Part shown: piece by piece, positions 43,459 to 52,052 of the stretch
Numbering within the stretch: position 1 is the stretch's first letter
Layout of the letters: each line of letters opens with the position of its first letter
Origin: Streptomyces sp. ISL-66
GTDB taxonomy: Bacteria; Actinomycetota; Actinomycetes; Streptomycetales; Streptomycetaceae
NCBI RefSeq assembly: GCF_018614135.1
Contig: NZ_JAGGOW010000029.1
Location: 1 to 64,000 of the forward strand
DNA: 64,000 nt
Reading direction: 5' to 3'
The notes under the pieces: model-generated
The model's database searches: none
What the model saw: only the letters and a program-made list of their open reading frames with translations
What the model was told of the DNA's origin: nothing
Translations under genes and position numbers: made by a program

Positions 43459-44904
43459 GGGCCGCTCCTTGCCGTACAGCCACACGTCCCAGACCTTCTT
43501 CAGGTCGTGGCCCGTCTTCTCCTGCGCGTAGGCGGTGAAATCGGCCGTGCTCGCGTTCCCGTGCCGGTGGTCGGCGGCCCAGCCCCGCACCAGGGCGAAG
43601 AACTTCTCGTCGCCGACCTCCTGCCGGATCCGCTGCAAGACCATCGCCCCGCGCCCGTACACCGGGGGCTCGGAGATGTCCTCGGGTCCCGGCGGGGCGG
43701 CCGGCGGGAAGGCGTCCCAGTCGGAGTCCGCCGCCTTGTCGACGTCGGTGTCCCCGGCCACGTAGGCGTCGAAGTGCTGCTGCGCGCCGGGCCCGCCGTG
43801 GTCCTCGGACCAGAGCCACTCGGCGTACGTCGCGAAGCCCTCGTTGAGCCACATGTCCTTCCACGACTTCGGCGACACCGAGTTCCCGAACCACTGGTGG
43901 GCCAGCTCGTGCAGGACCAGCAGCTCGCCCTCCTCACCGGTGGGCGCCCCCGAGAACACGGGCCTGGTCTGCGTCTCCAAGGCGTAGCCGAGCGTTCCCT
44001 TGGGCAGCACGATCAGGCCGGTCGCGGAGAAGGGGTACGGGCCGAACCGGCCACTGCCCCACTCCACCATCTCCGGCAGCCGCCCCAGCACGGGCGCGCT
44101 CGCGGCCGCCTCCCCCGGCGCGACCGCGTCGTAGACGGGGATCCCGGACGCGGTCCGGCCGCTCGTCACCGTGAACTTCCCGACGGCGAGCGTCGCCAGG
44201 TAACTCGCCATCGGCTCCGCGCTGTGCCAGGAGAACACGGTCCGCGCGCCGTCGCCGGAGCCTTCGCTCTCGCCCGGATCGTCGGTCCGCGCACCCAACT
44301 CCCCGTTCGACACGGCCTCGTAGCCCTTGGGGACGGTGACCGTGATGTCGTACGAAGCCTTGTCGCTCGGGTGGTGGTTGCCGGGGAACCAGGCCATCGA
44401 CCCGACCGGCTCCCCGACGCCGACCGCGCCCGGCCCGCCCGCGAGCGGGATCCAGCCCTCGCGCGAGCCGTCCGGATCGGTGACGTGCTGGGGCTTGCCG
44501 CCGTACTCGATCTCCGTGCGGAAGACCTGGCCCCGGCGCACGTCCTCGGCGGGACGCACGGTCAGCTCGTTGCCGGTCCGGTTGAACCGGGCCCCGGCAC
44601 CCTGCACGGTGACGCCCTCGACATCGAGGCCGCTGAGGTCGAGGTTGAAGGAGCTCAGCGCCTGCTCGGCGCGCGCGGTGACGACGGCGGTGGCGTCCAT
44701 CCGGCCGCTGACGGGGTCGTAGTCGAGGTCGAGATCGTAGTGCTCGACCTGGTACCCGCCGTTCCCGGCCTTCGGAAAGAACGGGTCGCGCACCCCCGGC
44801 GCACCCGGCCGCCCCTGCACGACGCCGCCCGTACAACCCGTGGTGAGGGCGAACAGGGCGGCGAGGGCGCAGGCGGCGAGACGCCGCGGAAAACGGTGAT
44901 CCAC
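43447..44904 (-). CDS. M1-family metallopeptidase lipoprotein
   Basis: A 485-residue zinc aminopeptidase of the gluzincin class. The signal ends in a lipobox-like LFALTTGC, with the lipidated Cys near residue 24. HELAHQWFGN near residue 331 gives the HExxH; the third ligand Glu is in WLNEGFATYAEW 18-19 residues later. The substrate-binding GXMEN motif is seen only loosely (TLGYALETQTRPVF), which is common in secreted M1 relatives. It acts at the cell surface on peptide N-termini. Confidence 0.92.
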   Translation of the reverse strand: MDHRFPRRLAACALAALFALTTGCTGGVVQGRPGAPGVRDPFFPKAGNGGYQVEHYDLDLDYDPVSGRMDATAVVTARAEQALSSFNLDLSGLDVEGVTVQGAGARFNRTGNELTVRPAEDVRRGQVFRTEIEYGGKPQHVTDPDGSREGWIPLAGGPGAVGVGEPVGSMAWFPGNHHPSDKASYDITVTVPKGYEAVSNGELGARTDDPGESEGSGDGARTVFSWHSAEPMASYLATLAVGKFTVTSGRTASGIPVYDAVAPGEAAASAPVLGRLPEMVEWGSGRFGPYPFSATGLIVLPKGTLGYALETQTRPVFSGAPTGEEGELLVLHELAHQWFGNSVSPKSWKDMWLNEGFATYAEWLWSEDHGGPGAQQHFDAYVAGDTDVDKAADSDWDAFPPAAPPGPEDISEPPVYGRGAMVLQRIRQEVGDEKFFALVRGWAADHRHGNASTADFTAYAQEKTGHDLKKVWDVWLYGKERPEAP

Positions 44905-44949
44905 GCGCCGAGCCTACGCGCAGCACCTTCGCCGGGGGGCGCCGACGAC

Positions 44950-45109
44950 CGCGCCCCTTCGCCCGGACTGTTCGGCGCCGGGACGCGTGGCTCGCGGACT
45001 GCTTGGCGTCCGGACGCTCCTTTGGCCGGGCTGTTCGGCGCCCGGACCGCTTTGCACCCGGACGCCTCGTCACCCGGACGCCGTGGCGCCCGGACGCCGT
45101 GTTGCCCGA
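44950..45109. repeat. Degenerate cgcccggacgc-type repeat tract
   Basis: The 205-bp gap between the M1 peptidase and hbpS is filled with diverged copies of a 15-16 bp motif close to gcgcccggacgccgt, and reads as decayed minisatellite. No gene. Confidence 0.75.
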
Positions 45110-45661
45110 CTACTTGTCGAGCGCGTCCACGCCCGCCTTGGCGTACTTCTCGTCCAGGTCGCCGCTCGGGGCGCCGGCCACGCCGACGCCCGCCACCGGG
45201 GCGCCCTTCGACTGCACCGGGGTGCCGCCGCCGAGGAAGAGGGTGCCGGGGATGTCCTTCAGGTTCGGGGTCTGCGCGAGGCGGCCCGCGAGCACGGAGG
45301 TCGGGGCGTTCCAGGAGACGGCCGTGTAGGCCTTGCGCTGCGCCGACTCGTAGGACTGCGGGCCCGCGCCGTCGCCGCGCAGGGTGACGATGGTGTTGCC
45401 GTTGCGGTCGACGACCGCGACGGTCACCTTCTGGTTCTCCTTCGCGGCGGCGTCCAGCGCGGCCTGGGCGGCGCGGGTGGCGGCGTCGACGGTGAGGTGG
45501 GTGGAGGTGGTGAAGTTGCTGTCGTCGTCCCGCTTGGCGGAGGCCGCCGCCGGGGCGGACTCCGGGGCCGACGCGGCGTTGGCGCTGACGGCGCCGAACG
45601 TTCCGGCGCCGAGGGCGACGGCGAGGGCGGTACCAGTGAGAACGCGGGTGCGGGTCTTCAT
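45110..45661 (-). CDS. hbpS: Secreted heme-binding regulatory protein HbpS-like
   Basis: A 183-residue secreted protein. The signal peptide (MKTRTRVLTGTALAVALGAGTFG...ANA) ends near residue 29. The GlcG/HbpS domain then reads LTVDAATRAAQAALDAAAKENQKVTVAVVDRNGNTIVTLRGDGAGPQS, KAYTAVSWNAPTS and LFLGGGTPVQSKGAPVAGVGVAGAPSG. In Streptomyces HbpS binds heme and modulates the SenS-SenR system in response to redox stress; the matching kinase and regulator genes are divergent at 46039-47990. Its tail ends in a repeat-rich gap. Confidence 0.9.
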   Translation of the reverse strand: MKTRTRVLTGTALAVALGAGTFGAVSANAASAPESAPAAASAKRDDDSNFTTSTHLTVDAATRAAQAALDAAAKENQKVTVAVVDRNGNTIVTLRGDGAGPQSYESAQRKAYTAVSWNAPTSVLAGRLAQTPNLKDIPGTLFLGGGTPVQSKGAPVAGVGVAGAPSGDLDEKYAKAGVDALDK

Positions 45662-45772
45662 GTCTGCTGCTCCTGTGGACGTCGGCGCGGCGGGCTCTCC
45701 TGCCGTGTTCCCACCCTCTCCCCGCCACCCCCGCCCACCCGTCCCCGTACCGGCTCGCAACGCCCACCCCAC

Positions 45773-45794
45773 CGGTTGACCCCGGGGTCAACCG
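45773..45794. promoter_or_regulatory. Perfect 22-bp palindrome between hbpS and senS
   Basis: The arm CGGTTGACCCC (45773-45783) is followed at once by its exact complement (45784-45794), with no spacer. It lies 112 bp before hbpS and about 245 bp before senS, and is a strong candidate operator for SenR or another dimeric regulator. Confidence 0.7.
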
Positions 45795-46038
45795 ATCGGC
45801 TGATGCGGTGTGGTTCCGGCGACGGCTTACCTGGTCACGGCCCCGGGCGGGGCCCCAGGATCCTCGGGCGCGGGCCGGGCCCTGACGGGGCGGGAACGGG
45901 CGGGAGCCCTGGGAACGATGGAAGGGTGGGTAGGGACCCCGCCCCGCGCTTCGGCGCCCGCCCGACCGGCCCGGCCGCCCCCGCGCCACACCCCCGACCG
46001 ACGACGATGGACGCACCACCAGCAGCCAGGAGCACCAC

Positions 46039-47370
46039 GTGACCAGCGCGAGCCCCACGAGCCCCGTGACCCCCACCCCACCCCCCCAGGGCACCCGCGC
46101 ACTGGCCACGGTCATGCACACCGCGTTCTTCCTCCTCCTCGGCGCTTCCGTGGCCCGCTTCCTCCTGCGCCACCCCGGCGAACCCCGCACGCCGTGGATC
46201 ATCGCCCTCAGCCTCACGCTGGCCGCGCTGTACGTCCTCGGCCCCGCCGTGGGCGCCACCTCCGCCTCCACCACCCCCGGCCCCACCCCCGGCCCCGGCC
46301 CCGGCGCCGCCCGCCCCCGCCGCTTCCTCTGGCTCGGCCTCGTCGTCGCCGTCTGGGTCGTCCTCGTCGTCCTCGCCCCGAGCTTCGCCTGGTGCGCCGT
46401 CCCGCTCTTCTACACCGCCCTGCGCACCCTCCCGCCCCGCGCCGCCGTCGTCCTCGTCGCCCTGCTGACGGTGTTCGTCGTCGCCGCGCAGCTCAAGCTC
46501 TCCGGGACCACCGGCGGCGGCGAACCCTTCGACCCCAACCTCCTCCTCGCCCCGCCCGCCGTCGCCGCGCTCGCGACCGCCGTCTTCATCCACATGGAGC
46601 GCCAGGCCACCGCCCAGCGCACGCTGATCGACGACCTGATCCGCACCCGACGCGAACTGGCCGCCACCGAACGCCGCGAAGGCACCCTCGCCGAACGGCA
46701 GCGGCTGTCCATGGAGATCCACGACACCCTGGCCCAGCACCTGTCCAGCCAGCAGATGCTGCTGCAGGCCGCCGACCGCACCTGGGACACGGACCCGGCC
46801 ACCGCCCGCGCGCACGTCCGTACCGCCACCGACATCACAGCGCGCGGCCTCGCCGAGGCCCGCCGCCTGGTCCACGACCTCGCCCCGCCCGAACTCGCCG
46901 ACGGCGCCGGCCTCCCGGAGGCCCTGCGCGCGCTGGGCGCGGGTCCGGACATCGAGGTCCGCTTCCACCTGGAGGGCACGCCGGTACGGCTGCCCGACCG
47001 CGCGGAGTCGGCGCTGCTGCGCATCGCGCAGGGCGCGCTGGCGAACGTACGGGAGCACTCGGGGGCCCGTACCGCCGCCCTCACGCTCAGCTTCCTGGGC
47101 GACCAGGTGGTCCTGGACATCGCGGACGACGGCCACGGCTTCGCCCAGGACCCGGGTCCGGAAAACAGCACCGGCAGCAGCGGGACCGGCAGCGACACCG
47201 GCAGCAGCGGCACCGGACCCCGACACCGGAGCCGGACCGGAAACCGGGGCCACGGCCTCCCCGCGATGCGCGCCCGCGTCCGTCAGCTCGGCGGCACCCT
47301 GACCGTCGAATCCACCCCGGGCGAGGGCACCGTCCTCTCGGCCTCGATCCCCCTGGAGCCCACACCATGA
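46039..47370 (+). CDS. senS: Sensor histidine kinase SenS-like
   Basis: A 443-residue kinase. The N-terminal 190 residues hold about five membrane helices (FFLLLGASVARFLL, WIIALSLTLAALYVLGPAVGA, FLWLGLVVAVWVVLVVLAPSFAW and two more). The NarL-type HisKA_3 domain has the phospho-His near residue 228 in SMEIHDTLAQHLSSQQMLLQAAD, and the ATPase domain ends GRG-like in NRGHGLPAMRARVRQLGGTL. A Ser/Gly/Thr repeat (NSTGSSGTGSDTGSSG) is inserted near residue 375-390, before the last ATP-binding motif. It overlaps senR by 4 bases and is divergent from hbpS, as in the known HbpS-SenSR system. Confidence 0.92.
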   Translation: MTSASPTSPVTPTPPPQGTRALATVMHTAFFLLLGASVARFLLRHPGEPRTPWIIALSLTLAALYVLGPAVGATSASTTPGPTPGPGPGAARPRRFLWLGLVVAVWVVLVVLAPSFAWCAVPLFYTALRTLPPRAAVVLVALLTVFVVAAQLKLSGTTGGGEPFDPNLLLAPPAVAALATAVFIHMERQATAQRTLIDDLIRTRRELAATERREGTLAERQRLSMEIHDTLAQHLSSQQMLLQAADRTWDTDPATARAHVRTATDITARGLAEARRLVHDLAPPELADGAGLPEALRALGAGPDIEVRFHLEGTPVRLPDRAESALLRIAQGALANVREHSGARTAALTLSFLGDQVVLDIADDGHGFAQDPGPENSTGSSGTGSDTGSSGTGPRHRSRTGNRGHGLPAMRARVRQLGGTLTVESTPGEGTVLSASIPLEPTP

Positions 47371-47990
47371 CGACGATCCTCCTGTGCGACGACCACGTGG
47401 TGGTCCGCGCCGGCCTGCTCGCGCTCCTCGGCAGCGAGCCGGACATCGAGGTGCTCGGCGAGGCGGGCAGCGGCGAGGAGGCGGTCGCGCTCGCGGCCAA
47501 GCTCCGCCCCGACGTCGTCCTGATGGACCTCCAGCTGGGCGAGGGCATCGACGGGGTCGAGGCCACGCGCCGCATCACGGCCGCCCCGCACCCCCCGCAC
47601 GTACTGGTCCTGACCACGTACGACACGGACGCGGACATCACCCGGGCCATCGGCGCGGGCGCCACCGGCTACCTCCTCAAGGCCGAACGCCCGGAAGAGC
47701 TCTTCGCCGCGATCCACTCGGCGGCCCAGGGCCGCACCACGCTCTCCGCGCCGGTGGCCAGCCGCGTGATGGCCCACATGCGCGGCACGCGCCCCACCCC
47801 GCTGACGGACCGCGAGCTCGACATCCTCGGCCAGCTCGCGCGTGGCCTCGGCAACCGCGACATCGCCCGCGCGCTGTTCATCAGCGAGGCCACGGTCAAG
47901 ACCCACCTGGGCCGGATCTACGACAAGCTCGGCGTCGACACGCGCGCGGGAGCGGTCTCGGTGGCCAAGGAACAACGCCTCCTGCCCTGA
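47367..47990 (+). CDS. senR: LuxR/NarL-type response regulator SenR-like
   Basis: A 207-residue regulator. The receiver has ILLCDDHVVVRAGLLALL, the phospho-Asp near residue 54 in VVLMDLQLGEGIDG, and a Lys in GYLLKAERPEEL. The C-terminal LuxR helix-turn-helix is PLTDRELDILGQLARGLGNRDIARALFISEATVKTHLGRIYDKLGV. ATG 47367 overlaps the senS stop (ATGA). In the family SenR activates redox-protection genes and hbpS itself. Confidence 0.93.
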   Translation: MTTILLCDDHVVVRAGLLALLGSEPDIEVLGEAGSGEEAVALAAKLRPDVVLMDLQLGEGIDGVEATRRITAAPHPPHVLVLTTYDTDADITRAIGAGATGYLLKAERPEELFAAIHSAAQGRTTLSAPVASRVMAHMRGTRPTPLTDRELDILGQLARGLGNRDIARALFISEATVKTHLGRIYDKLGVDTRAGAVSVAKEQRLLP

Positions 47991-48151
47991 ACGCGCGCGG
48001 ACACGACCGCCGAGCACATCGTCCATCCGTACGAGATCGGGCTCGTACGCCGCGCCGATCCGCCGCAGGCGGCCAGGCGGGAGGCTCGTGAGTGCCCCGG
48101 ACCGCCCCGCACGGACCAGGGCGCCACCCGCCGTGTCGAGAGGAACCCGCC

Positions 48152-48757
48152 ATGCCGCCCACCGATTTCGCCCCCGAACGCCGCCGCATGCTCACCATGC
48201 TGGGCGCCGGCGCGGCCGTCGCCGGTTTCGGCGCACTCGCCGCCGCGACGCCCGCCAACGCCGAGGACCTCGCCGCCACCACCTCCTCCTGCGGGCCGAC
48301 CGGTTCGGTGGAGGACGAGCTGGCGATCCACCGCCTGCTGGAGACCTACCTCTTCGCCGTCGACACCAAGGACAAGGCGGTCTTCCGGACCCTCTTCACC
48401 GACGACGCCACCCTCACGGTGATGGCCCACCCCGACGGCACCGCCGGCATCGTAAAGTCCGGCATCGAAGCGGTCGTCGCCAACCTCGACGGCGCCGCTG
48501 CCTGGGGCTACTCCACCCACGTCACCGCGAACGCCTTCGTCCGCGTGGCCGGCAGGACCGCGACCGGTGACAGCCACGCCACCGCGCAGCTCGTGTACCC
48601 GGCCACCGCGACCGCGCCGGAGACCGTCGTCGTGCGCGGCATCCGCTACCGCGACGAGTACGTGAAGACCACGGGCGGCTGGAAGATCCGCAAGCGCGTC
48701 TTCTCCCCGCTGTGGCAGTACAACGGCACCGCCGTCCAGATCGCCTACCCGAACTAG
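48152..48757 (+). CDS. Tat-exported NTF2/SnoaL-like protein
   Basis: A 201-residue protein. It has a twin-arginine signal (PERRRMLTMLGAGAAVAGFGALAAATPANA, about residues 8-37) and an NTF2-like alpha+beta cone: DELAIHRLLETYLFAVDTKDKAVFRTLFTDDATLTV, SGIEAVVANLDG, WGYSTHVTANAFVRV, YRDEYVKTTGGWKIRKRVFSPLWQ. This is the SnoaL/bile-acid-dehydratase-like class with a His in the pocket. GAGAGGA is 8 bases before the ATG. Ligand or reaction unknown; export through Tat suggests folding or cofactor binding inside the cell. Confidence 0.85.
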   Translation: MPPTDFAPERRRMLTMLGAGAAVAGFGALAAATPANAEDLAATTSSCGPTGSVEDELAIHRLLETYLFAVDTKDKAVFRTLFTDDATLTVMAHPDGTAGIVKSGIEAVVANLDGAAAWGYSTHVTANAFVRVAGRTATGDSHATAQLVYPATATAPETVVVRGIRYRDEYVKTTGGWKIRKRVFSPLWQYNGTAVQIAYPN

Positions 48758-48833
48758 GCCGGGGGCCACAGCACGCGCGGACCGTCCGTCCGGCCGTCCG
48801 TCCCCGGCCATCCGTCCGGCCATCCGGGCTGTC

Positions 48834-48874
48834 GGCTACCGGCTATCCGGCTATCCGGCTATCCGGCTATCCGG
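48834..48874. repeat. 8-bp tandem repeat holding a LuxR regulator stop
   Basis: Four units of ggctatcc (48841-48872) with a partial one before. The reverse-strand TAG of the regulator (48867-48869) falls inside the repeat. A looser gtccgtccggcc repeat fills 48780-48825. Confidence 0.95.
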
Positions 48875-49493
48875 GGACGATGAGACCCCGGTCGGCCGCC
48901 ACCCGCGCGGCCGCCGTACGGTTCTCCACCCCGAGCTTCTCGTAGACGTGCGCCAGGTGCGTCTTGACCGTCGTCCCGCTGATGAACAGCGCCGAGCCGA
49001 TCTCCCGGTTGGACCGGCCCGTCGCGATCAGCTCCAGGATCTCCGTCTCCCGGGCCGTGAGCACCGTCCGCGGCGCGCGGTACCGGTTCATCAGCCGCGA
49101 GACCACCGAGGGCGACAGCGCCGACTCACCGGCCGCGACCGTCCGCAGCGACTGGAACAGCAGGTCGGGCGGGGACCCCTTCAACAGGTACCCCGCCACA
49201 CCCGCCTCCACCGCCCGCACCACGTACGCGTCGGACTCGTAGCTGGTCAGGACGACCACCCGGGGCGCGTCGGGCAGCCGGGCGATGCGCCGCGTCGTCT
49301 CCAGCCCGCACATCCCCTCGCCCAGCCTGATGTCCATCAGGACCAGGTCCGGGGACAGTTCGCGGACCAGCCGGAGCGCCGCCACACCGTCCGCCGCCTC
49401 CCCGCACACCTCGAACTCGGCGGAGCCCGACAGCAGCGCCCGCAGTCCCGCCCGCACCACCGGATGGTCGTCCACCAGCAGGATCCGCGTCAT
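48867..49493 (-). CDS. LuxR/NarL-type response regulator
   Basis: A 208-residue regulator: [21 protein letters not shown], the phospho-Asp near residue 54 in LVLMDIRLGEGMCG, GYLLKGSPPDLL, then the LuxR domain VLTARETEILELIATGRSNREIGSALFISGTTVKTHLAHVYEKLGV. It overlaps the kinase upstream by four bases (ATGA). The target genes are unknown. It is convergent with the Tat-exported NTF2-like gene. Confidence 0.92.
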   Translation of the reverse strand: MTRILLVDDHPVVRAGLRALLSGSAEFEVCGEAADGVAALRLVRELSPDLVLMDIRLGEGMCGLETTRRIARLPDAPRVVVLTSYESDAYVVRAVEAGVAGYLLKGSPPDLLFQSLRTVAAGESALSPSVVSRLMNRYRAPRTVLTARETEILELIATGRSNREIGSALFISGTTVKTHLAHVYEKLGVENRTAAARVAADRGLIVPG

Positions 49494-50206
49494 GCCGGGC
49501 CCCCGGCCGGAGCCGGCAGACACACCGACACCACCGTGCCACCGCCCGGCGTGCTCTCCACCACGGCCGTACCCCCCAGGTACTCGATCCGGCGCCGCAG
49601 CAGCCGCAGCCCGTCCCCCCGGAGCTCGGCCGGATCGAACCCGACGCCGTCGTCCCACACGTCCAACACGACCGCGTCCGGCTGATAGGTCAGCGTCACC
49701 ACCGCCTCCGAAGCCCGCGCGTGCCGCCGCACGTTGCCCAAGGCCCCCTGCACCGCCCGCACCACAGCCCCCTCCACGATCCCCCCGACCCCGCGGGCCT
49801 CCCCCACCACCCGAAACCGAACCCGCCCCCCGGGCGCCCCGGGCGCGCGGGACGCCCCGGACACCCCGTCTCCGTCTCCCGCCCCCGCCCCGGCCCCCGT
49901 CTGCGCCGCGGCGCACATCCGGCGCAGGGCCTGCGGCAGCGAGGTGCCGTCCAGTTCGGGCGGGGCCAGGTCGTGGATCAGCCGACGGGCCTGCGCGAGG
50001 TTCTCGCGCGCCGCAGCCGCGGCCTGCCGTACCAGGACCCGCGCCTGCCCCGGCTCCCGCGTCCACTGCCGGTCGGCCGCGTCGAGCAGCATGTGCATGC
50101 TGGTCAGGCCCTGCGCCACCGTGTCGTGCAGCTCGGCCGCCAGCCGGTTGCGCTCCTGGAGCACCCCGGCCCCGGGCGCCTCGCGCCGTCCCCCCGATCC
50201 AGCCAC
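49490..50206 (-). CDS. Histidine kinase lacking a sensor domain
   Basis: About 238 residues from GTG 50206. HisKA_3 (VLQERNRLAAELHDTVAQGLTSMHMLLDAADRQW) begins after only about 14 residues, followed by a short ATPase domain ending in RGDGLRLLRRRIEYLGGTAVVESTPGGGT. No membrane helices precede it; the upstream reading frame is low-complexity Gly/Arg sequence. The Asn of the N-box is present (GNVRRHARAS) and the G1 box is WDDGVGFDP. It may be a true soluble kinase or the truncated remnant of a membrane kinase. A Gly/Ala/Asp-rich loop (GAGAGAGDGDGV) interrupts the linker between domains. Confidence 0.75.
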   Translation of the reverse strand: MAGSGGRREAPGAGVLQERNRLAAELHDTVAQGLTSMHMLLDAADRQWTREPGQARVLVRQAAAAARENLAQARRLIHDLAPPELDGTSLPQALRRMCAAAQTGAGAGAGDGDGVSGASRAPGAPGGRVRFRVVGEARGVGGIVEGAVVRAVQGALGNVRRHARASEAVVTLTYQPDAVVLDVWDDGVGFDPAELRGDGLRLLRRRIEYLGGTAVVESTPGGGTVVSVCLPAPAGGPA

Positions 50207-50533
50207 GCCGACCCGTCCCCTCCCCCACCCCCGGATCCCGGACCCCCCGGACGCGCCGAGCTTAAGACGGCTCCCCCGGCTCCCCCCAGCCCTCCCGGCA
50301 CCCGGGCGGCCGCCCGCACACCCCCGCCCCGGGACGAATTCCCCCGGACCGCACCCGCACAACCGGCCCGACGGCCCTGGTGAGACACACCGCCACCAAG
50401 AGCGTTTGCGCAGGTGACACGGGATCCGACGACCCGCCCGCACCACCAGCCCGCCGCCCGCCACACCACAGCCCGAGACCGGCCCGCAGCCGCCGCCGAC
50501 CCCCACGACGAATCAGGAACTCTGATTCGCGCC

Positions 50534-50669
50534 GACGCCGACCGCCCGGTCAGACGTGACGACGCGGCCGCCCGGTCAGGTGACGGCGCCGACCGCCCCG
50601 TCAGAGGTGACGAGGCCGGCCGGAGGCGAGGGGCGAAGGCGAGGGCCGGAGGCGAGGGGCGAAGGCGAG
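50534..50669 (+). repeat. Tandem repeats, 25-26 bp and about 30 bp units
   Basis: gccggaggcgaggggcgaag-type units at 50619-50643 and 50645-50669 are identical. Before them come three diverged gaccgcccggtcag...gtgacg units. The 518-bp gap from 50207 to 50724 shows no convincing gene. Confidence 0.8.
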
Positions 50670-50724
50670 CGACCAGGGCACCGGATGTGCGGGACACCGA
50701 CGGGGGCGTGACACCATCGGATAC

Positions 50725-51228
50725 GTGCTCGACATCGGCTACTCCCTCTCCCGGCGCTTCCCCGACCCTCCGCAGACCGACTACCGCTCGGCGGACGTCC
50801 ACTCGCTGCGCCACGACCTGTTCTGCGGGGACGTCTACCTCGCCGACACCAACGCGGACCGGGAAGTATCCACAGCCTGGGGATGGGTGCCGGTACTGGA
50901 CTTCGCCTGGGCCCTGTGCGACATCGTCGAGCAGCTCGACCAGGACCCCCGCGGCAGCCGCTCCGCGAACCGCCAGTACGCCGAACTCGACTTCACCGAG
51001 TCCAGCGACCGCATGCTCTTCGAACGCCGCTTCGGCTGGGTCGACGTCGAGGCGGACTGGATGCCGTCGGAAGAAGACCCGCTGACCTTCAGCCACCGCC
51101 TGCTGCGCCGCGAAGCCCGCGACTTCCTCCACGACCTGATCGCGGACCTCATCGACATGCACGACGGCCTCGCCGACAACCCCGTCATCTGGACCCTCCA
51201 GTCCCGCTTCCCCCGGGTCCCTGCCTAG
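50725..51228 (+). CDS. Conserved hypothetical protein
   Basis: A 167-residue acidic protein: MLDIGYSLSRRFPDPPQTDY, GDVYLADTNADREVSTAWGWVPVLDFAWALCDIVEQLDQ, ELDFTESSDRMLFERRFGWVDVEADW, RLLRREARDFLHDLIADLIDMHDGL. Good Streptomyces codon usage supports a real gene. The compact, Trp-rich, acidic character resembles single-domain immunity or regulatory proteins, but I do not recognise the family with confidence. The stop lies in an 11-bp tandem repeat. Confidence 0.7.
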   Translation: MLDIGYSLSRRFPDPPQTDYRSADVHSLRHDLFCGDVYLADTNADREVSTAWGWVPVLDFAWALCDIVEQLDQDPRGSRSANRQYAELDFTESSDRMLFERRFGWVDVEADWMPSEEDPLTFSHRLLRREARDFLHDLIADLIDMHDGLADNPVIWTLQSRFPRVPA

Positions 51229-51264
51229 TCCCTACCTAGTCGCCTGGTCCCTGCCTGGTCCTAG
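51218..51264 (+). repeat. 11-bp tandem repeat holding a stop codon
   Basis: Units tccctgcctag, tccctacctag, a shortened unit, tccctgcctgg and a partial one. The TAG stop of the preceding gene (51226-51228) closes unit 1. Confidence 0.9.
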
Positions 51265-51305
51265 TGCTGTGGCCGTCCCTTTCGGATCTTGCCGGCCCGC
51301 GGCCC

Positions 51306-51980
51306 CTACGCCAGCACCCTCAGCCCCAGCTGCGCCGCCAACGCCGGAGCCAGCTCGAACAGCTGCCCCGGGCTGATCACCGCCCCCGACAACGCCTCCA
51401 CCCCCCGCGCGATGCCCAGCTCCGCCGCGCCCCGCAGGTCCACCTCCGACAGCCGCGCCCCCGTGAAGTCCGCCCCCCGCAGCGCGCAGTCCCGGAACTC
51501 CACCCGCTCCAGCACCGCCCCCGCGAAGTCCGGCTCCACCAGGACGCACCCTTCGAAGACCACGTCCTTCAGCTTCGCACTCCGCAGATTCAGGTAATCG
51601 ATCTTGCCCCCGCGTACGAGGACCCGCTCCAGCACCGCCCCGTGCAGCTGAACCCCGCCCAGCCGCGCCTCCAGCAGTTCCACGTCCCGCAGCGAAGCCC
51701 CCGACAGGTCGGTCCCGACGCCCCGGACCCCCTCCAGCACCGAGTCCAGGAACCTCGCCTTCGCGAGCCCCGGCTCGTCCAGCGCGCAGCGCCGTAGCGC
51801 GCAGTCCATGAACCGGGCCCCGATCCCCTCCTGGCCCGTCAGGTCGACGTCCGCGAGCTCCAGCCCGTCGTAGTCCCCGTCGGGTTCCAGCTCACCGCCG
51901 CCCCACGCACTCAGCTCCGGCAGCCGAACCTCCGGCCGCCGCGCCGCCTTCACATCCTGCTCGTGCCCTTTGCGCGCCAT
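51306..51980 (-). CDS. Pentapeptide-repeat protein
   Basis: A 224-residue protein. From about residue 40 to 195 it follows the A(D/N)LxX five-residue rhythm of a right-handed quadrilateral beta-helix (LELADVDLTGQEGIGARFMDCAL, LDSVLEGVRGVGTDLSGASLRDVELLEARLGGVQL, DFAGAVLERVEFRDCALRGADF). Such proteins can mimic DNA and protect gyrase, or serve as scaffolds; the role here is not known. The ATG at 51980 follows GGGGGA. It is divergent from the oxidoreductase behind the MerR-type promoter. Confidence 0.85.
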   Translation of the reverse strand: MARKGHEQDVKAARRPEVRLPELSAWGGGELEPDGDYDGLELADVDLTGQEGIGARFMDCALRRCALDEPGLAKARFLDSVLEGVRGVGTDLSGASLRDVELLEARLGGVQLHGAVLERVLVRGGKIDYLNLRSAKLKDVVFEGCVLVEPDFAGAVLERVEFRDCALRGADFTGARLSEVDLRGAAELGIARGVEALSGAVISPGQLFELAPALAAQLGLRVLA

Positions 51981-52015
51981 TCCCCCATCCTGAACCACAG
52001 CACTGACAGAACCCC

Positions 52016-52046
52016 TTGACCTCGATCCCACTTGAGGTCACAGGCT
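52016..52046 (+). promoter_or_regulatory. MerR/SoxR-type promoter dyad
   Basis: TTGACCTC (52016-52023) and its inverse GAGGTCA (52034-52040) are separated by 10 bases. The -35 and a weak -10 (caggct, 52041-52046) lie about 19 bp apart. This is the overlong-spacer layout activated by MerR-family regulators such as SoxR. The predicted start is at or near the ATG at 52053. Confidence 0.6.
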
Positions 52047-52052
52047 GACCGC

